DNA of 64,000 nt, taken from NCBI RefSeq assembly GCF_959020145.1, contig NZ_CAUEQY010000009.1, positions 1 to 64,000 of the forward strand. The letters run 5' to 3'. The notes under the pieces were generated by a model. That model was not told where the DNA came from and searched no databases. It saw nothing but the letters and a program-made list of their open reading frames with translations. This DNA is from an uncultured Bifidobacterium sp. Its GTDB lineage: Bacteria; Actinomycetota; Actinomycetes; Actinomycetales; Bifidobacteriaceae. The translations under genes and the position numbers were made by a program. Below are positions 10,601-18,547 of this stretch, piece by piece (positions within the stretch are counted from its first letter, which is position 1; every line of letters begins with the position of its first letter).

Positions 10601-10778
10601 CGAAATCCTGACTGCGTTGCAGTTCGTCCTTGATGGCGTATTCCATGGTCCGACCGTCATGGTTGGCGATCAACGTCGGCTCGTACTGTGCGTCGACATT
10701 GTCCTTTTTGTTGATGAAACCGGATAGCAGCGCCTCAACAAGGGAGGAATGGTCATGGTCGTCCATATTGCGCATCAT
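7611..10778 (-). CDS. PLD / DEAD-like helicase / DUF3427 protein
   Basis: 1055 residues in four parts. Residues about 25-200 are a phospholipase D-like (HKD) nuclease region with HPKGYVFHH and GSSNLTINALN. About 245-430 is helicase domain 1 with Walker A SATGTGKTYLSA, motif II VDEVHHAAAES and motif III GMTATPER. About 440-640 is helicase domain 2, with QQLGRGLRK as motif VI. From about 640 to the end is DUF3427. Proteins of this build are predicted to cut or remodel nucleic acid and are linked to defence and restriction-like loci. The ATG overlaps the TGA of the NUDIX gene by one base (TGATG), which implies translational coupling. Confidence 0.9.
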   Translation of the reverse strand: MMRNMDDHDHSSLVEALLSGFINKKDNVDAQYEPTLIANHDGRTMEYAIKDELQRSQDFDMSVAFVSQGALQVLKQYFLDFADNNDHQAGRIITSTFNYFNSPKAFRELLKLQRETGIQVQVWQPERSSRNDDDATAAYPYHPKGYVFHHTQGDEPLYSTYVGSSNLTINALNSNREWNLKVATTDTSGLAEQLSEEIESQISESKPLTDAWLKLYEEDFKKYAPQRPNRKPIEKTSQSQTIQPNAMQVEALMNLAQLRKQGESRAIIVSATGTGKTYLSAFDVRQVKPNRMLYIAQQEQILKKAEESFQKVLGCPKSELGLFSGGSKESDRKYVFATVQTMSRPETLAQFDADEFDYILVDEVHHAAAESYKRVIDHFQPNFMLGMTATPERTDGANIFELFGNNVAYEIRLQKALEEDMLCPFHYYGVHEYIQDAPDEKIDGKDVKVESMTDQERNELSRWLEELADPNRVRYIIDKIQIYSEAGTPVQGLVFCSRREEAKRLSDLFNQQMNQQAERPYRTKAITGENSQMERDTAVAQLENGELDYIFTVDLFNEGVDIPHVNQIVMLRQTKSSIIFTQQLGRGLRKANGKDCVVVIDFIGNYANNYLIPIALYGNTGDRDVARKNLQRETIGISSISFDKISRERVLASLDTADLSNMKLLSQQYQQMRYELGRIPMLMDFARRDVSLVFTMASKNDDYLSFVRSREKSLSRGKNAAASYLEQLEPTSDAQNGVLKMLTATQLRGLRPHELLILAALCGMDWQRIDPDCSEDALTALREVASQHAITIVDLQTLLTALFPDADSNELQCRSAFATLDYSYFIAANSKRFGQTPLVRLCDDGAYRLTDEFRSMLEQTTFRTFFTDTVEAGLFNALALAESSRKHHIRQNHGFLYGEKYSVFDVMRLCGWPAEQVPQNVGGYKLDTESGSLPIFIKYEASQYGDRFLNPGEIEWFSKNNRSLKSNEFRWLLDGTERTPEWQNRHFVPIFIRRKAEEQEKSYYFVGSAVALDDVRASVNPGEDGSESKVVISTLKLGKPVDPELYRHLTGKSAL

Positions 10779-11254
10779 CAGTCGTCACTTTCGTGCGTGG
10801 CTGCCGGAAAAGCCGGAAAATCCATGGCGGAGATCAATCGCACCGCTTCTCGGTCGGCGGGCGCCCAGTCCAAAGTGGGCATTTCGGCGGGCGCTACCCA
10901 ACGAATCTCATGATGCTCGGTCAGATGGGGTGCGCCGCTTATCAAATGGCACACAAACGACGTGAGCACGACGGTACCGAAATCGTAATCGTAAGAAGAC
11001 GTGCACACTTCGTTGGCAACTTCGACCTCGCACAGCAACTCTTCTTCGATTTCGCGATGCAATGCCTGACGCGCCGTTTCATGCGGTTCGATCTTGCCGC
11101 CCGGAAACTCCCAGAAACCAGCCAGTGATCGGCCTTCTCCGCGTTGCGCGCACAGCACCTTGCCGTCTTTGACGATAGCCGCGCCGACGACGTTAATGGT
11201 TTTGCGCGGTGTCGGTTGCGCTGACTGTTGCGGATTCTGGTCGGTTGCCGTCAT
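10778..11254 (-). CDS. NUDIX hydrolase, MutT-like
   Basis: 158 residues. The start at 11254 (MTATDQN) has GGAGAAAGCA just upstream; the longer in-frame ORF lacks a site. The Nudix box reads GGKIEPHETARQALHREIEE and continues ELLCEV, a good match to GX5EX7REUXEEXGU except that the last Gly is Leu. The layout NVVGAAIVKDGKVLCAQR then LAGFWEFPGGK is typical of MutT-type 8-oxo-dGTP pyrophosphatases. The substrate here is inferred. It is coupled by overlap to the DUF3427 helicase, a pairing seen in other genomes (family knowledge), so its real role may be nucleotide handling inside that module rather than general oxidative clean-up. Confidence 0.9.
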   Translation of the reverse strand: MTATDQNPQQSAQPTPRKTINVVGAAIVKDGKVLCAQRGEGRSLAGFWEFPGGKIEPHETARQALHREIEEELLCEVEVANEVCTSSYDYDFGTVVLTSFVCHLISGAPHLTEHHEIRWVAPAEMPTLDWAPADREAVRLISAMDFPAFPAATHESDD

Positions 11255-11356
11255 TGCTTTCTCCTGACTAATGAACAGGTCCAGGATACAACGGGGGAGA
11301 TTACGCCAGGCCCGAATGGGGAGCAACTTACGCGATGGAAATCAGTCCCAATGGTG

Positions 11357-13357
11357 TCACTTGCATGGCCTGGTGTATCGGCAGTTGGGGAAACCGGTGC
11401 ACCCGTAAAACGCGCGGGACGGGTCGGAGCCGGTGTGCCGCAATCGCAATGCCTCACCGCAATTCGGGCATTGCGGCGGCAGTTTCACGCCACGGAAGAT
11501 GTTCGGACAGATCCTGTCGTGCAATTCGTACATGAAACGTGACGGACGCGACTGGTCCACCACGAAAAACAGCTTCTTTTTGCAACGCGTCATCGCCACG
11601 TAAAACAGCCGGCGTTCCTCCGCGTGCGGCATGCGTTCCACTTCCGGCAGTAGCAGGCCGAGCAGCGGCTCTTCCGGAATCGCGCTTGGGAAACCCTTCA
11701 AACCGCCGGAACAGCACAGCAGAAACACGAAATCGCGTTGCAGACCCTTGGAAGCGTGCGCGGTCATGAATTTGATGTCCATGTCCGGTTTTTCCGGAAA
11801 AACGATGCCGCCGGTATGCTCGTCGATTTGGAACAGCCCGTCGCGGTCGTTGCGTGACAGCAGGTTCAGGTCGCTTCGGTAGCGTCCCAGCATCAGCACC
11901 GACGCGGCTTTCGGCAGTTTGCGCAGCTGCTCGACGATCGCATCGAACCGTTCCTCCTGCGTTGCGCCGCCAAGCGCCTTCAGCGAATAATCCTTCTTGT
12001 CGCTCGGATTGCGCAATTGCTTGGCGTACAGGCTTTTGTCCTGCATGACGAACGCGCCGCTCGCATCGATGAGGCTCTGCCGGAACCGTCGCGTCGTCGT
12101 GATCTGGAACATGCGTGTCGGCCCCCAATCGCGCCAAATATCGGCGAAATCGAGAATCAGGTGAATGTCGCTGCCGGCGAAACGGTAGATCGACTGCCAG
12201 TCGTCGCCCACGCAGAACAGCGTGAAATCGCTCTGCTCACGCAATGCGCGGATCAGCTCGTAACGTGGCCGCGACATGTCTTGGTATTCGTCGATGAGCA
12301 CGTATTTGTACGGGTGGCGGTATGCGCCGCGCCTTACGCAGCGAATGGCGTCGGTGATCATGCCGGGAAAATCGATGCCCTGGGTCGCGCGGAAATTGCC
12401 GACATACGCGTTGTACAGCGGCTCGACGAGCTGCAGCATCTCACGATTACGGCCGATATGTTTGCCGCCGCGCCTCTCATTGAGCTCGCGCATGCCGTCG
12501 ATGCCGATATTGTTCTGCCGCATGTGCTGGATGATGGTCTGCGCGTTTTCGACAAGGCTTTGCCTGTACTGGTTGAAAGCGTAATCATCCGTCGGCAGTT
12601 GGAAATCCTCACGTTTCGCGGCGGCGCCATACTTGCCGAACAGCTCCTTCGACATGAGCTTGAATGCGAGCAGACGGTAGGGGATGTTCTGTGCGAGCAG
12701 CCGGTCAAACGTGTCTCGTACCACGGCGTTCGACGCATGGCCGTCGATGATGGGACGGTTGGCGATGGTGGCCGCACGGCAGATTTCCAGGCCGAGACTG
12801 TGGAACGTGCATGCGCGGATCGTTTTGCCGGTGCTTGCCATGATGCGTTGCGACATTTCGTCCGCGGACGCCTTGGTGAACGACAATACGAGAATCTCTT
12901 CGGGGGTGGCGCGTTTTGTGGCAAGCAGCCATGCGATATATCCGACGATGGTAGTGGTTTTGCCGGTTCCCGCGCCCGCAAGCACGAGGGTGTTGTGACC
13001 TGCGCCGGCGATCGCGCTGATCTGCTCGTCGCTCAATTCGTGCTTTTCGATATTGCCGATGATGTCACGCGCCTTGTCGATGCGGTCGGCTGGCAACAGC
13101 GGTTGCGGGGTGAGCTTTGCAGGCCGTTGCGATTGGTGTTGCTGCGATTGACGGCGTTGCGATTGACGTTGCGGCGTGGCATGCGGTTGCAGTTGCGGTT
13201 GCGTGACTCGTCGCGCAACCTGTCCCGTCTGCTTGGTCTGTCCGGTCCGCGCAGGCTTGGCGTTGTTGGCATTCTTGGCAGAGGATTGCGTTTGCCGGGG
13301 CTGCTGCGTTTCATCTTCCGTGCCCAGCACGTACTTCAGCATCCTCAGCAATCCCAT
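11357..13357 (-). CDS. UvrD/Rep-family helicase with C-terminal zinc finger
   Basis: 666 residues. The start at 13357 (MGLLRMLKYVLG) has GGAAGGAG five bases upstream; the longer ORF is an extension without a site. After a Gln-rich low-complexity stretch (about 25-85), superfamily 1 motifs appear in order: Walker A AGAGTGKTTTIVGYI, motif Ia LVLSFTKASADEM, motif II IDEYQDMSRPRYE, motif III GDDWQSIYRFAGSD, motif V TAHASKGLQRD and motif VI RLFYVAMTRCKKKL. The C-terminus holds CPNCGEAL and a YGCTGFPNCRYT-type zinc ribbon like those of topoisomerase I. The layout resembles helicase IV-like proteins. It lies 102 bp upstream of the NUDIX gene on the same strand and may be its operon leader. Confidence 0.9.
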   Translation of the reverse strand: MGLLRMLKYVLGTEDETQQPRQTQSSAKNANNAKPARTGQTKQTGQVARRVTQPQLQPHATPQRQSQRRQSQQHQSQRPAKLTPQPLLPADRIDKARDIIGNIEKHELSDEQISAIAGAGHNTLVLAGAGTGKTTTIVGYIAWLLATKRATPEEILVLSFTKASADEMSQRIMASTGKTIRACTFHSLGLEICRAATIANRPIIDGHASNAVVRDTFDRLLAQNIPYRLLAFKLMSKELFGKYGAAAKREDFQLPTDDYAFNQYRQSLVENAQTIIQHMRQNNIGIDGMRELNERRGGKHIGRNREMLQLVEPLYNAYVGNFRATQGIDFPGMITDAIRCVRRGAYRHPYKYVLIDEYQDMSRPRYELIRALREQSDFTLFCVGDDWQSIYRFAGSDIHLILDFADIWRDWGPTRMFQITTTRRFRQSLIDASGAFVMQDKSLYAKQLRNPSDKKDYSLKALGGATQEERFDAIVEQLRKLPKAASVLMLGRYRSDLNLLSRNDRDGLFQIDEHTGGIVFPEKPDMDIKFMTAHASKGLQRDFVFLLCCSGGLKGFPSAIPEEPLLGLLLPEVERMPHAEERRLFYVAMTRCKKKLFFVVDQSRPSRFMYELHDRICPNIFRGVKLPPQCPNCGEALRLRHTGSDPSRAFYGCTGFPNCRYTRPCK

Positions 13358-13403
13358 GACGCTCCTTCCATGCGTTTCCAAACCGCCGCAAGGGGCAATT
13401 ATA

Positions 13404-13431
13404 ACGTGGGCGGAGCGCGTCACGCCCACGT
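13404..13431 (-). terminator. terminator of the Gfo/Idh/MocA gene
   Basis: ACGTGGGCG (13404-13412) pairs with CGCCCACGT (13423-13431). Read on the minus strand the stem is followed by TATAATT. It separates the dehydrogenase gene from the UvrD gene downstream of it. Confidence 0.6.
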
Positions 13432-13445
13432 CATCGATCGCATCG

Positions 13446-14450
13446 CTACGCTTCGAACGGGTACTTAAGACCCCAATCCGCACGCAGCGAATCCATGCAT
13501 TCCATGATGCGCAACGTGTCGGAATGCGGCATCTCATCGCATTCGGTACGCCCGTCCAGCATGGCCTGCGCGGCCGATGCCACCTCATACTCGTAGCCGG
13601 TCAACTGTTCGGGAACGTCATAATGCGCGGTGACGGCATGCGAGCCGTCGAACACGTCAATCGCCTCGACATTGTTGATGTTCTGGCACGTGAGATACCC
13701 CTCCGTGCCCCACACCGCGCCCATACGGTCCGAATGGCACAGAATCGAGCTTTGCGCGGTGGCCATCACACCATTCTGGTAATAGAACGTCATCGAATTG
13801 TGCGCGTCCACGCCGGTTTCATACGGTTGCATCGACGATTCAACACGTGCGATCGGCGCATTATGCATGATCATGTCGATGAAATTGATTGGATACACGC
13901 CGACGTCCAGCAGCGCGCCGCCAGCCAGCGCAGGATCGGTGATACGCGCCTTCGCCGTGGTCGGATAGCACAGATTCGCGTCGATCGCCTGCACCTCGCC
14001 GATCACGCCGGACGCGATGATATCGTCGATCATGCCACGCGACGGCATATACCGCGTCCAAATCGCCTCCGTGCACAGCATGCCGGTCTCATCCGAAACG
14101 TCCAATATCTCACGCGCCTGCTGCGTGTTCGCGCCGAACGCCTTCTCCACCAGCACGCCCTTGCCGGCGCGCATGCACAAAATCGCCTGCTCGGCATGGA
14201 AGTTATGCGGAGTGGCGATATACACAAGATTCACGTTCGGATCGGCGACAAGCTCCTCATACGATCCGTACGACACCGGAAAACCATATTTCGCCGCGAA
14301 CGCCGCTGCGCGCTCGCCGTCGCGGGCCGCCACCGCGTACGGTGCGACCAGATCACGGTACCGGTCATCCGCCGCCATTTTCACCAACGTTTCGGCCATG
14401 CTCTGCGCGATACGGCCCGCGCCGAGAATCGCCACATTGATCTGTGCCAT
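13446..14450 (-). CDS. Gfo/Idh/MocA family oxidoreductase
   Basis: 334 residues, the normal family length. The N-terminal Rossmann fold starts with NVAILGAGRIAQSMAETL (GxGxxA NAD(P)-binding turn). YIATPHNFHAEQAILCM and GKGVLVEKAFG are the usual second and third family signatures, with the EK pair of the active site. The C-terminal part (about 120-334) is the alpha/beta dimer and substrate domain, including LAGGALLDVGVYPINF. It probably oxidises or reduces a sugar, inositol or dihydrodiol; nothing in the neighbours fixes the substrate. GGAGATTTC precedes the ATG. It is transcribed as a single gene, with its own terminator at 13404-13431. Confidence 0.9.
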   Translation of the reverse strand: MAQINVAILGAGRIAQSMAETLVKMAADDRYRDLVAPYAVAARDGERAAAFAAKYGFPVSYGSYEELVADPNVNLVYIATPHNFHAEQAILCMRAGKGVLVEKAFGANTQQAREILDVSDETGMLCTEAIWTRYMPSRGMIDDIIASGVIGEVQAIDANLCYPTTAKARITDPALAGGALLDVGVYPINFIDMIMHNAPIARVESSMQPYETGVDAHNSMTFYYQNGVMATAQSSILCHSDRMGAVWGTEGYLTCQNINNVEAIDVFDGSHAVTAHYDVPEQLTGYEYEVASAAQAMLDGRTECDEMPHSDTLRIMECMDSLRADWGLKYPFEA

Positions 14451-14571
14451 GAAATCTCCTTGTTTTGAACTGCCTGTTTGCTACGTTGCAATGACCAGCG
14501 TACGCCACATGCGACGGCGGCACGCGTTATGCGAAAACGATTGATCGGCCCTTTTGCCATAATGGGAAGCC

Positions 14572-15087
14572 GTGACGGCAGAGCATCGCAGGCAGACAGC
14601 CAAACCCGGAAAAACCGGCAAACCCAAGAAAACCGGCAAACCTAGAAAAACCGGCAAACCCGAAAAATACGAGCGGGGCACGCGCAGCTACACCATGTCC
14701 CACATCCGCGGCAAAGACACATCCATCGAACGGATGGTACGTAGCTTTCTGTTTGCCAAAGGCTTGCGATTCCGCAAAAACGACAAGCGATACCCAGGCC
14801 ACCCGGACGTGGTACTACCGAAATACCGTACGATCATATTCGTCAACGGCTGCTTCTGGCACATGCACGAAGGCTGTCCGAAAGCCACACGCGTGCCCAA
14901 ATCGAACGTCGAATTCTGGACCGCGAAACTGCTGCGCAATCACGAACGAGACGCGAGGCAGCGCGCCGAACTCGAAGCGGACGGCTGGAAAGTCATCGTG
15001 GTGTGGGAATGCGAGCTCGGTAAGAAGGTGCGCGACGAACGGTTGGAACGGCTTTACCGCGAAATCGTGGACGATTCCGTGAAATGA
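14572..15087 (+). CDS. vsr: very short patch repair (Vsr) endonuclease
   Basis: 171 residues, GTG start with GGGAAG upstream. The Vsr fold spans about residue 38 onward: RSYTMSHIRGKDTSIERMVR, the catalytic region YPGHPDVVLPKYRTIIFVNG, then CFWHMHEGCP and WKVIVVWECEL. It nicks next to T:G mismatches left by deamination of 5-methylcytosine. The first 35 residues are a Lys/Gly/Pro/Thr extension coded by three 18-bp tandem repeats (14602-14655), unusual for the family. No cytosine methylase gene is in the window, so its partner, if any, is elsewhere. Confidence 0.9.
   Translation: MTAEHRRQTAKPGKTGKPKKTGKPRKTGKPEKYERGTRSYTMSHIRGKDTSIERMVRSFLFAKGLRFRKNDKRYPGHPDVVLPKYRTIIFVNGCFWHMHEGCPKATRVPKSNVEFWTAKLLRNHERDARQRAELEADGWKVIVVWECELGKKVRDERLERLYREIVDDSVK
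14602..14655 (+). repeat. three 18-bp tandem repeats inside vsr
   Basis: Units AAACCCGGAAAAACCGGC, AAACCCAAGAAAACCGGC and AAACCTAGAAAAACCGGC lie head to tail and encode KPGKTG, KPKKTG and KPRKTG; a partial fourth unit follows. Being in frame, gain or loss of a unit would only change the length of the basic tail. Confidence 0.9.
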
Positions 15088-15130
15088 GTGTCGGCAGGCA
15101 GCATTACAGGGAACGTGGTAAAAACGAAAT

Positions 15131-16336
15131 ATGGGAAATGCTGAAAATGGCGCGCAGCCGCAGTTGTCGAAGCGCGCGCAGATTGCCAATCCGTTCCGCG
15201 CCATGGTGTTCGGAGCCATGGCCGATGAGATGATCGCCGACGGCACCGACGTGGTCAAACTAAGCCTCGGCGAGCCGGACTTCGGCGCGCCGCCGGCCGT
15301 GCGTGACGCCATGCGCGAACAGTATGACGGCCGTCCGCTGCCGTACACCGCGGCGATGGGCCTGCCGGAACTGCGCCAGGCGATTTCCGATTTCTATAAG
15401 GAACGTCACCACGTCGACGTCGACCCGAAACGCATCGCGATTACCGCGGGCGGTTCGACGGCACTGCTGCTGTCCGCCGCGCTGACGGTCAACGATGACG
15501 ACGAAGTGCTCATCGCAGACCCGTCCTACCCGTGCAACCGCGAGCTGGTACGCGCGTTCGGCGGCAAAGTCGTGGACGTGCCGACGTCCGCCGCCACCCG
15601 ATTCCACCTGACGCCGGAACTGTGCAAAGAATACTGGACGGACCGCACCAAGGCCGTCATGATCACTTCGCCGTCCAACCCGACCGGCACCACCATCGCC
15701 TTCGACACCCTGAAAGCCGTGTGCGACCTAGCCCGTGAGCGTGGCGCATGGCGCATCGTCGACGAAACCTACCTCGACCTGGCCGACCGCGAACCGGACG
15801 GATCCGACGTGAAATCCGTGCTGGCCTGCGATCCGGACGCCATCGTCTGCTCCAGCTTCTCCAAGTTCTTCGGCATGACCGGCTGGAGGCTCGGCTGGAT
15901 GGTCGTGCCCGAATACGCGCTCGAAGCCATGGACGACCTCGCCACCAACTTCTTCCTGTGCGCGCACACGCCGACCCAGCATGCGGCGCTCGCCTGCTTC
16001 ACGCCGGAAACGCTGGCCGTGTGCGAGGAACGCCGTCAGGAACTGCTGGAGCGCCGCCGCATTGTAGTGGACGGTTTGGCCGAGATCGGTCTGCCGCTGG
16101 AAGTCGAACCGAACGGCGCGTTCTACGCGTATTTCAACATTTCCAGCACCGGTTTGGATGCGTGGACGTTCTGCGAGCGTGCGTTGAAGGAGGCGCATAT
16201 CGCGTTGACGCCTGGCCGCGATTTCGGCGAGGCCACCGCGGATACGCACGTGCGCCTGTCGTACGCGGCTTCCCGCGAAGCCCTGCGCGAAGGATTGAAG
16301 CGACTCGGTGATTTCGTAGCCAAAGTGCGTGGCTGA
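15131..16336 (+). CDS. PLP-dependent aminotransferase, class I/II
   Basis: 401 residues, typical of aspartate-aminotransferase-like enzymes. LSLGEPDFGAPPAVRDAM and the GLPELRQAI segment open the fold, ITSPSNPTGT marks the cofactor-contacting loop, and SSFSKFFGMTGWRLGWM contains the Lys that binds pyridoxal phosphate followed by the conserved Arg. RLSYAASREALREGLKRL closes it. It should transfer an amino group between an amino acid and a 2-oxo acid in the cytoplasm; the exact pair cannot be read from sequence. It starts 44 bp after vsr and ends before a clear terminator. Confidence 0.9.
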   Translation: MGNAENGAQPQLSKRAQIANPFRAMVFGAMADEMIADGTDVVKLSLGEPDFGAPPAVRDAMREQYDGRPLPYTAAMGLPELRQAISDFYKERHHVDVDPKRIAITAGGSTALLLSAALTVNDDDEVLIADPSYPCNRELVRAFGGKVVDVPTSAATRFHLTPELCKEYWTDRTKAVMITSPSNPTGTTIAFDTLKAVCDLARERGAWRIVDETYLDLADREPDGSDVKSVLACDPDAIVCSSFSKFFGMTGWRLGWMVVPEYALEAMDDLATNFFLCAHTPTQHAALACFTPETLAVCEERRQELLERRRIVVDGLAEIGLPLEVEPNGAFYAYFNISSTGLDAWTFCERALKEAHIALTPGRDFGEATADTHVRLSYAASREALREGLKRLGDFVAKVRG

Positions 16337-16426
16337 GGTGCATGGTTGAGATATTCGGCTGAAACATATGTCTGAAGCGCGATTTTTCACGCCGATGCAA
16401 TCGTTTCCCGCACTGTGATTATTGGG

Positions 16427-16458
16427 TGCCCACCCTCCTTTCCGAGGGTGGGCATATT
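16427..16458 (+). terminator. terminator after the aminotransferase
   Basis: TGCCCACCCTC (16427-16437) pairs perfectly with GAGGGTGGGCA (16444-16454) around a 6-nt loop and is followed by TATTTG. Confidence 0.85.
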
Positions 16459-16521
16459 TGCAAAGGTTATCAAGGCATGTCGTGCAATAGGTTAATCGCT
16501 TAAGTTATTAAGCTGTGAACC

Positions 16522-17493
16522 ATGGTTACATTGCATTCGCACGCCACCCGACTTGGCGTGCTTGACATCGGTTCGAACACCGTCCACATGCTCATCGTCG
16601 ACGCGGCTCCGGGCGCGCGCCCCGAGCCCGAGGCCAGCACCAAAAGCACCATTCGCCTGATGCAGTATCTCAAAGATGACGGCAGCATCAAAAAAGCGGG
16701 CACCGAAGCCTTGCTTAGCGCGGTTGAAAAGGCGATGAAACTCGCCGAAGAATACGAAATCACCCAGCTGCTGGTCCTGGCCACTTCCGCACTACGCGAA
16801 GCGCCGAACGGAGGCAAGATCCTACGCAAGATCGAAGAGGCCATCGGCCAGCCGGTCACCGTGCTGTCCGGCGTGGATGAGGCCCGACTCACCTTCCTGG
16901 CCGCCCGCCGTTGGTATGGCTGGGATGCCGGCCGTTTGCTCGTCATCGACATCGGCGGCGGCTCGCTCGAAGTGGCCATGGGCTCCGACGAGGATCCGAC
17001 AGTCGCACTGTCCGTTCCTGCCGGCGCAGGCCGCGTGACGCGCGAGTTCCTGCCGGAAAGCGGCGTCGCGGATGATGACGATCTGGAAGCTGCCCGCAAG
17101 AACATCCGCAAGATCCTCGAGCCAATGGTCAAGTCGTTCCCCAAATCGAAGCATCCGATGCATGCCGTGGGCACGTCGAAGACGATTCGCTCCCTGGCCC
17201 GTCTCGCCGGTGCGGTGATGCGCCAACCGGGCCGTGTGGACACGTCGATTATGACGATCGACCAGCTCGAGGATTGGCTACCGCGTCTTGCGGCCATCGC
17301 CCCGGACCAGCGCACCGCATTGCCGGGCGTCACGCCGGAACGTACGTATCAGATCGTCGGCGGTGGCCTGGTGATCGATGAGATTATGAAGGCGCTGGAC
17401 GTCAAAGAAATCGAAATCTGCCCGTGGGCGCTGCGAGAAGGCGCGATTCTGCGCTGGCTCGACCAGTTCGGCCGCACAAGGCTTGGTTTCTAG
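16522..17493 (+). CDS. Ppx/GppA family phosphatase
   Basis: 323 residues, the short form common in Actinobacteria. It has the two-lobed ASKHA fold with phosphate-1 loop LGVLDIGSNTVHMLIVDA, VLATSALREAPNG, and phosphate-2 loop LLVIDIGGGSLEVAMG. Family members hydrolyse inorganic polyphosphate or pppGpp to ppGpp; which applies here cannot be told. No Shine-Dalgarno sequence is visible before the ATG (upstream is TTATTAAGCTGTGAACC), so translation may be leaderless or weak. It converges with the DUF4391 gene at a long hairpin. Confidence 0.9.
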   Translation: MVTLHSHATRLGVLDIGSNTVHMLIVDAAPGARPEPEASTKSTIRLMQYLKDDGSIKKAGTEALLSAVEKAMKLAEEYEITQLLVLATSALREAPNGGKILRKIEEAIGQPVTVLSGVDEARLTFLAARRWYGWDAGRLLVIDIGGGSLEVAMGSDEDPTVALSVPAGAGRVTREFLPESGVADDDDLEAARKNIRKILEPMVKSFPKSKHPMHAVGTSKTIRSLARLAGAVMRQPGRVDTSIMTIDQLEDWLPRLAAIAPDQRTALPGVTPERTYQIVGGGLVIDEIMKALDVKEIEICPWALREGAILRWLDQFGRTRLGF

Positions 17494-17558
17494 CGGCTTC
17501 GCGGCTGTGGCGCGTTGTTGAGAGCGCGCTTTGGCCACGTTGCCAAACCTCGCTTACG

Positions 17559-17618
17559 GCTCGGCTGTAATTGTTGCAATTACTGGAATCTCGGTAATCG
17601 TAACGATTGCAGCCGAGC
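17559..17618. terminator. 25-bp bidirectional terminator hairpin
   Basis: The arm at 17559-17583 (begins GCTCGGCTGTAATTG) pairs with 17594-17618 (ends GATTGCAGCCGAGC). Twenty-one of 25 positions are Watson-Crick and the others mostly wobble. It lies between two converging genes and probably ends both. Confidence 0.75.
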
Positions 17619-17635
17619 TTTGTATTACGGCGGTA

Positions 17636-18364
17636 TTACTGCCCTTGCAGTTCCTCCAACTGGCGCTTCGTCTTGTGCAGTTTCGCGTAGATTTCATTGC
17701 GTTGTTCGGGATTCTTGGCACGCTGATGGTCGCGGGTGAGCTTGTCGACCTGCGCGGTGAGCTGTGCAATCTGCATGCGTCGGGCAAGACGCGTGTTCAC
17801 GTCGATGGGGGAGGGGTCGTCCAGAATCACCTGCGAGCATAGCGACTCCCACAAGGCGTCCATGGAATCGACCGCCGGATCCGTGGCGTTCAGCGTGGCC
17901 TCGCCGGCCGGCTGCCAATCGGAAGCGAACACCTTGGATGTGGTCGTGTGCCCGGCACGTGCCGGCAGCGCTCGACGGACGGCGAACGCGCACTCCTGAC
18001 GCGTCGTACCTTCGAAATCGGCGTCGCGTACGCAAACGAACAGCATGCCCGACTTGCGTTGCATCGCAATCAATTCGACGATATCCGTCGGAACGGCGGC
18101 GTTTGGTTCGTGCAAACGCAGGCCGATCACCAGTATTTCCGGCACGCGCGTACCGGCGGCGAGTCCGATATTGCGCGCCTGCAGCAGCGACAGCATGGTG
18201 ATTGATTCGATGTCGTTCGCCAAACGCTGCTTTGTTTTGGCGGAAACCGGAATCTTCGCCACGAACAGGCCTTTCGGCAGCCTCGCCTTCTCGGCGGGAA
18301 TCGCAGTGGAATTCGGCAGACCCAAAGTGGTTGCGGAAACGGAACCGCAGGAGGCGATCGTCAT
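17636..18364 (-). CDS. DUF4391-type protein, orphan
   Basis: 242 residues. The start at 18364 (MTIASCGSVS) has GAAGGCC upstream; the longer ORF has none. The sequence fits DUF4391: an N-terminal part with LPKGLFVAKIPVSAKTK, a beta-rich centre (MLFVCVRDADFEGTTRQECAF), and a C-terminal coiled coil (LARRMQIAQLTAQVDKLTRD then NEIYAKLHKTKRQLEELQGQ). In other genomes the family sits next to SNF2-type helicases and methylases of restriction or defence loci. Here neither gene is adjacent; the nearest candidates are the helicases at 7.6-13.4 kb. Its function is unknown. Confidence 0.75.
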   Translation of the reverse strand: MTIASCGSVSATTLGLPNSTAIPAEKARLPKGLFVAKIPVSAKTKQRLANDIESITMLSLLQARNIGLAAGTRVPEILVIGLRLHEPNAAVPTDIVELIAMQRKSGMLFVCVRDADFEGTTRQECAFAVRRALPARAGHTTTSKVFASDWQPAGEATLNATDPAVDSMDALWESLCSQVILDDPSPIDVNTRLARRMQIAQLTAQVDKLTRDHQRAKNPEQRNEIYAKLHKTKRQLEELQGQ

Positions 18365-18547
18365 TGCTGGCCTTCTTTCGTAAGCACGCCGCAATTGTTG
18401 CGGCATTGCTTCGACTGTAGCGCATATGCATTGCGATTGCCGGCATTCGCGCGATTACTGGCGATCATTGGCGATTGGGGAACGCGATTGCAGTGCGCGA
18501 CACGCCGAAGTTTGCCGATTGCCGCATGTTCGCGTATTATTTCCTCT

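Noticed and set aside
18407..18547. Hidden 16S or 23S remnants upstream of the lone 5S gene
   Set aside because: The 141-bp gap shows no rRNA sequence that I can recognise.
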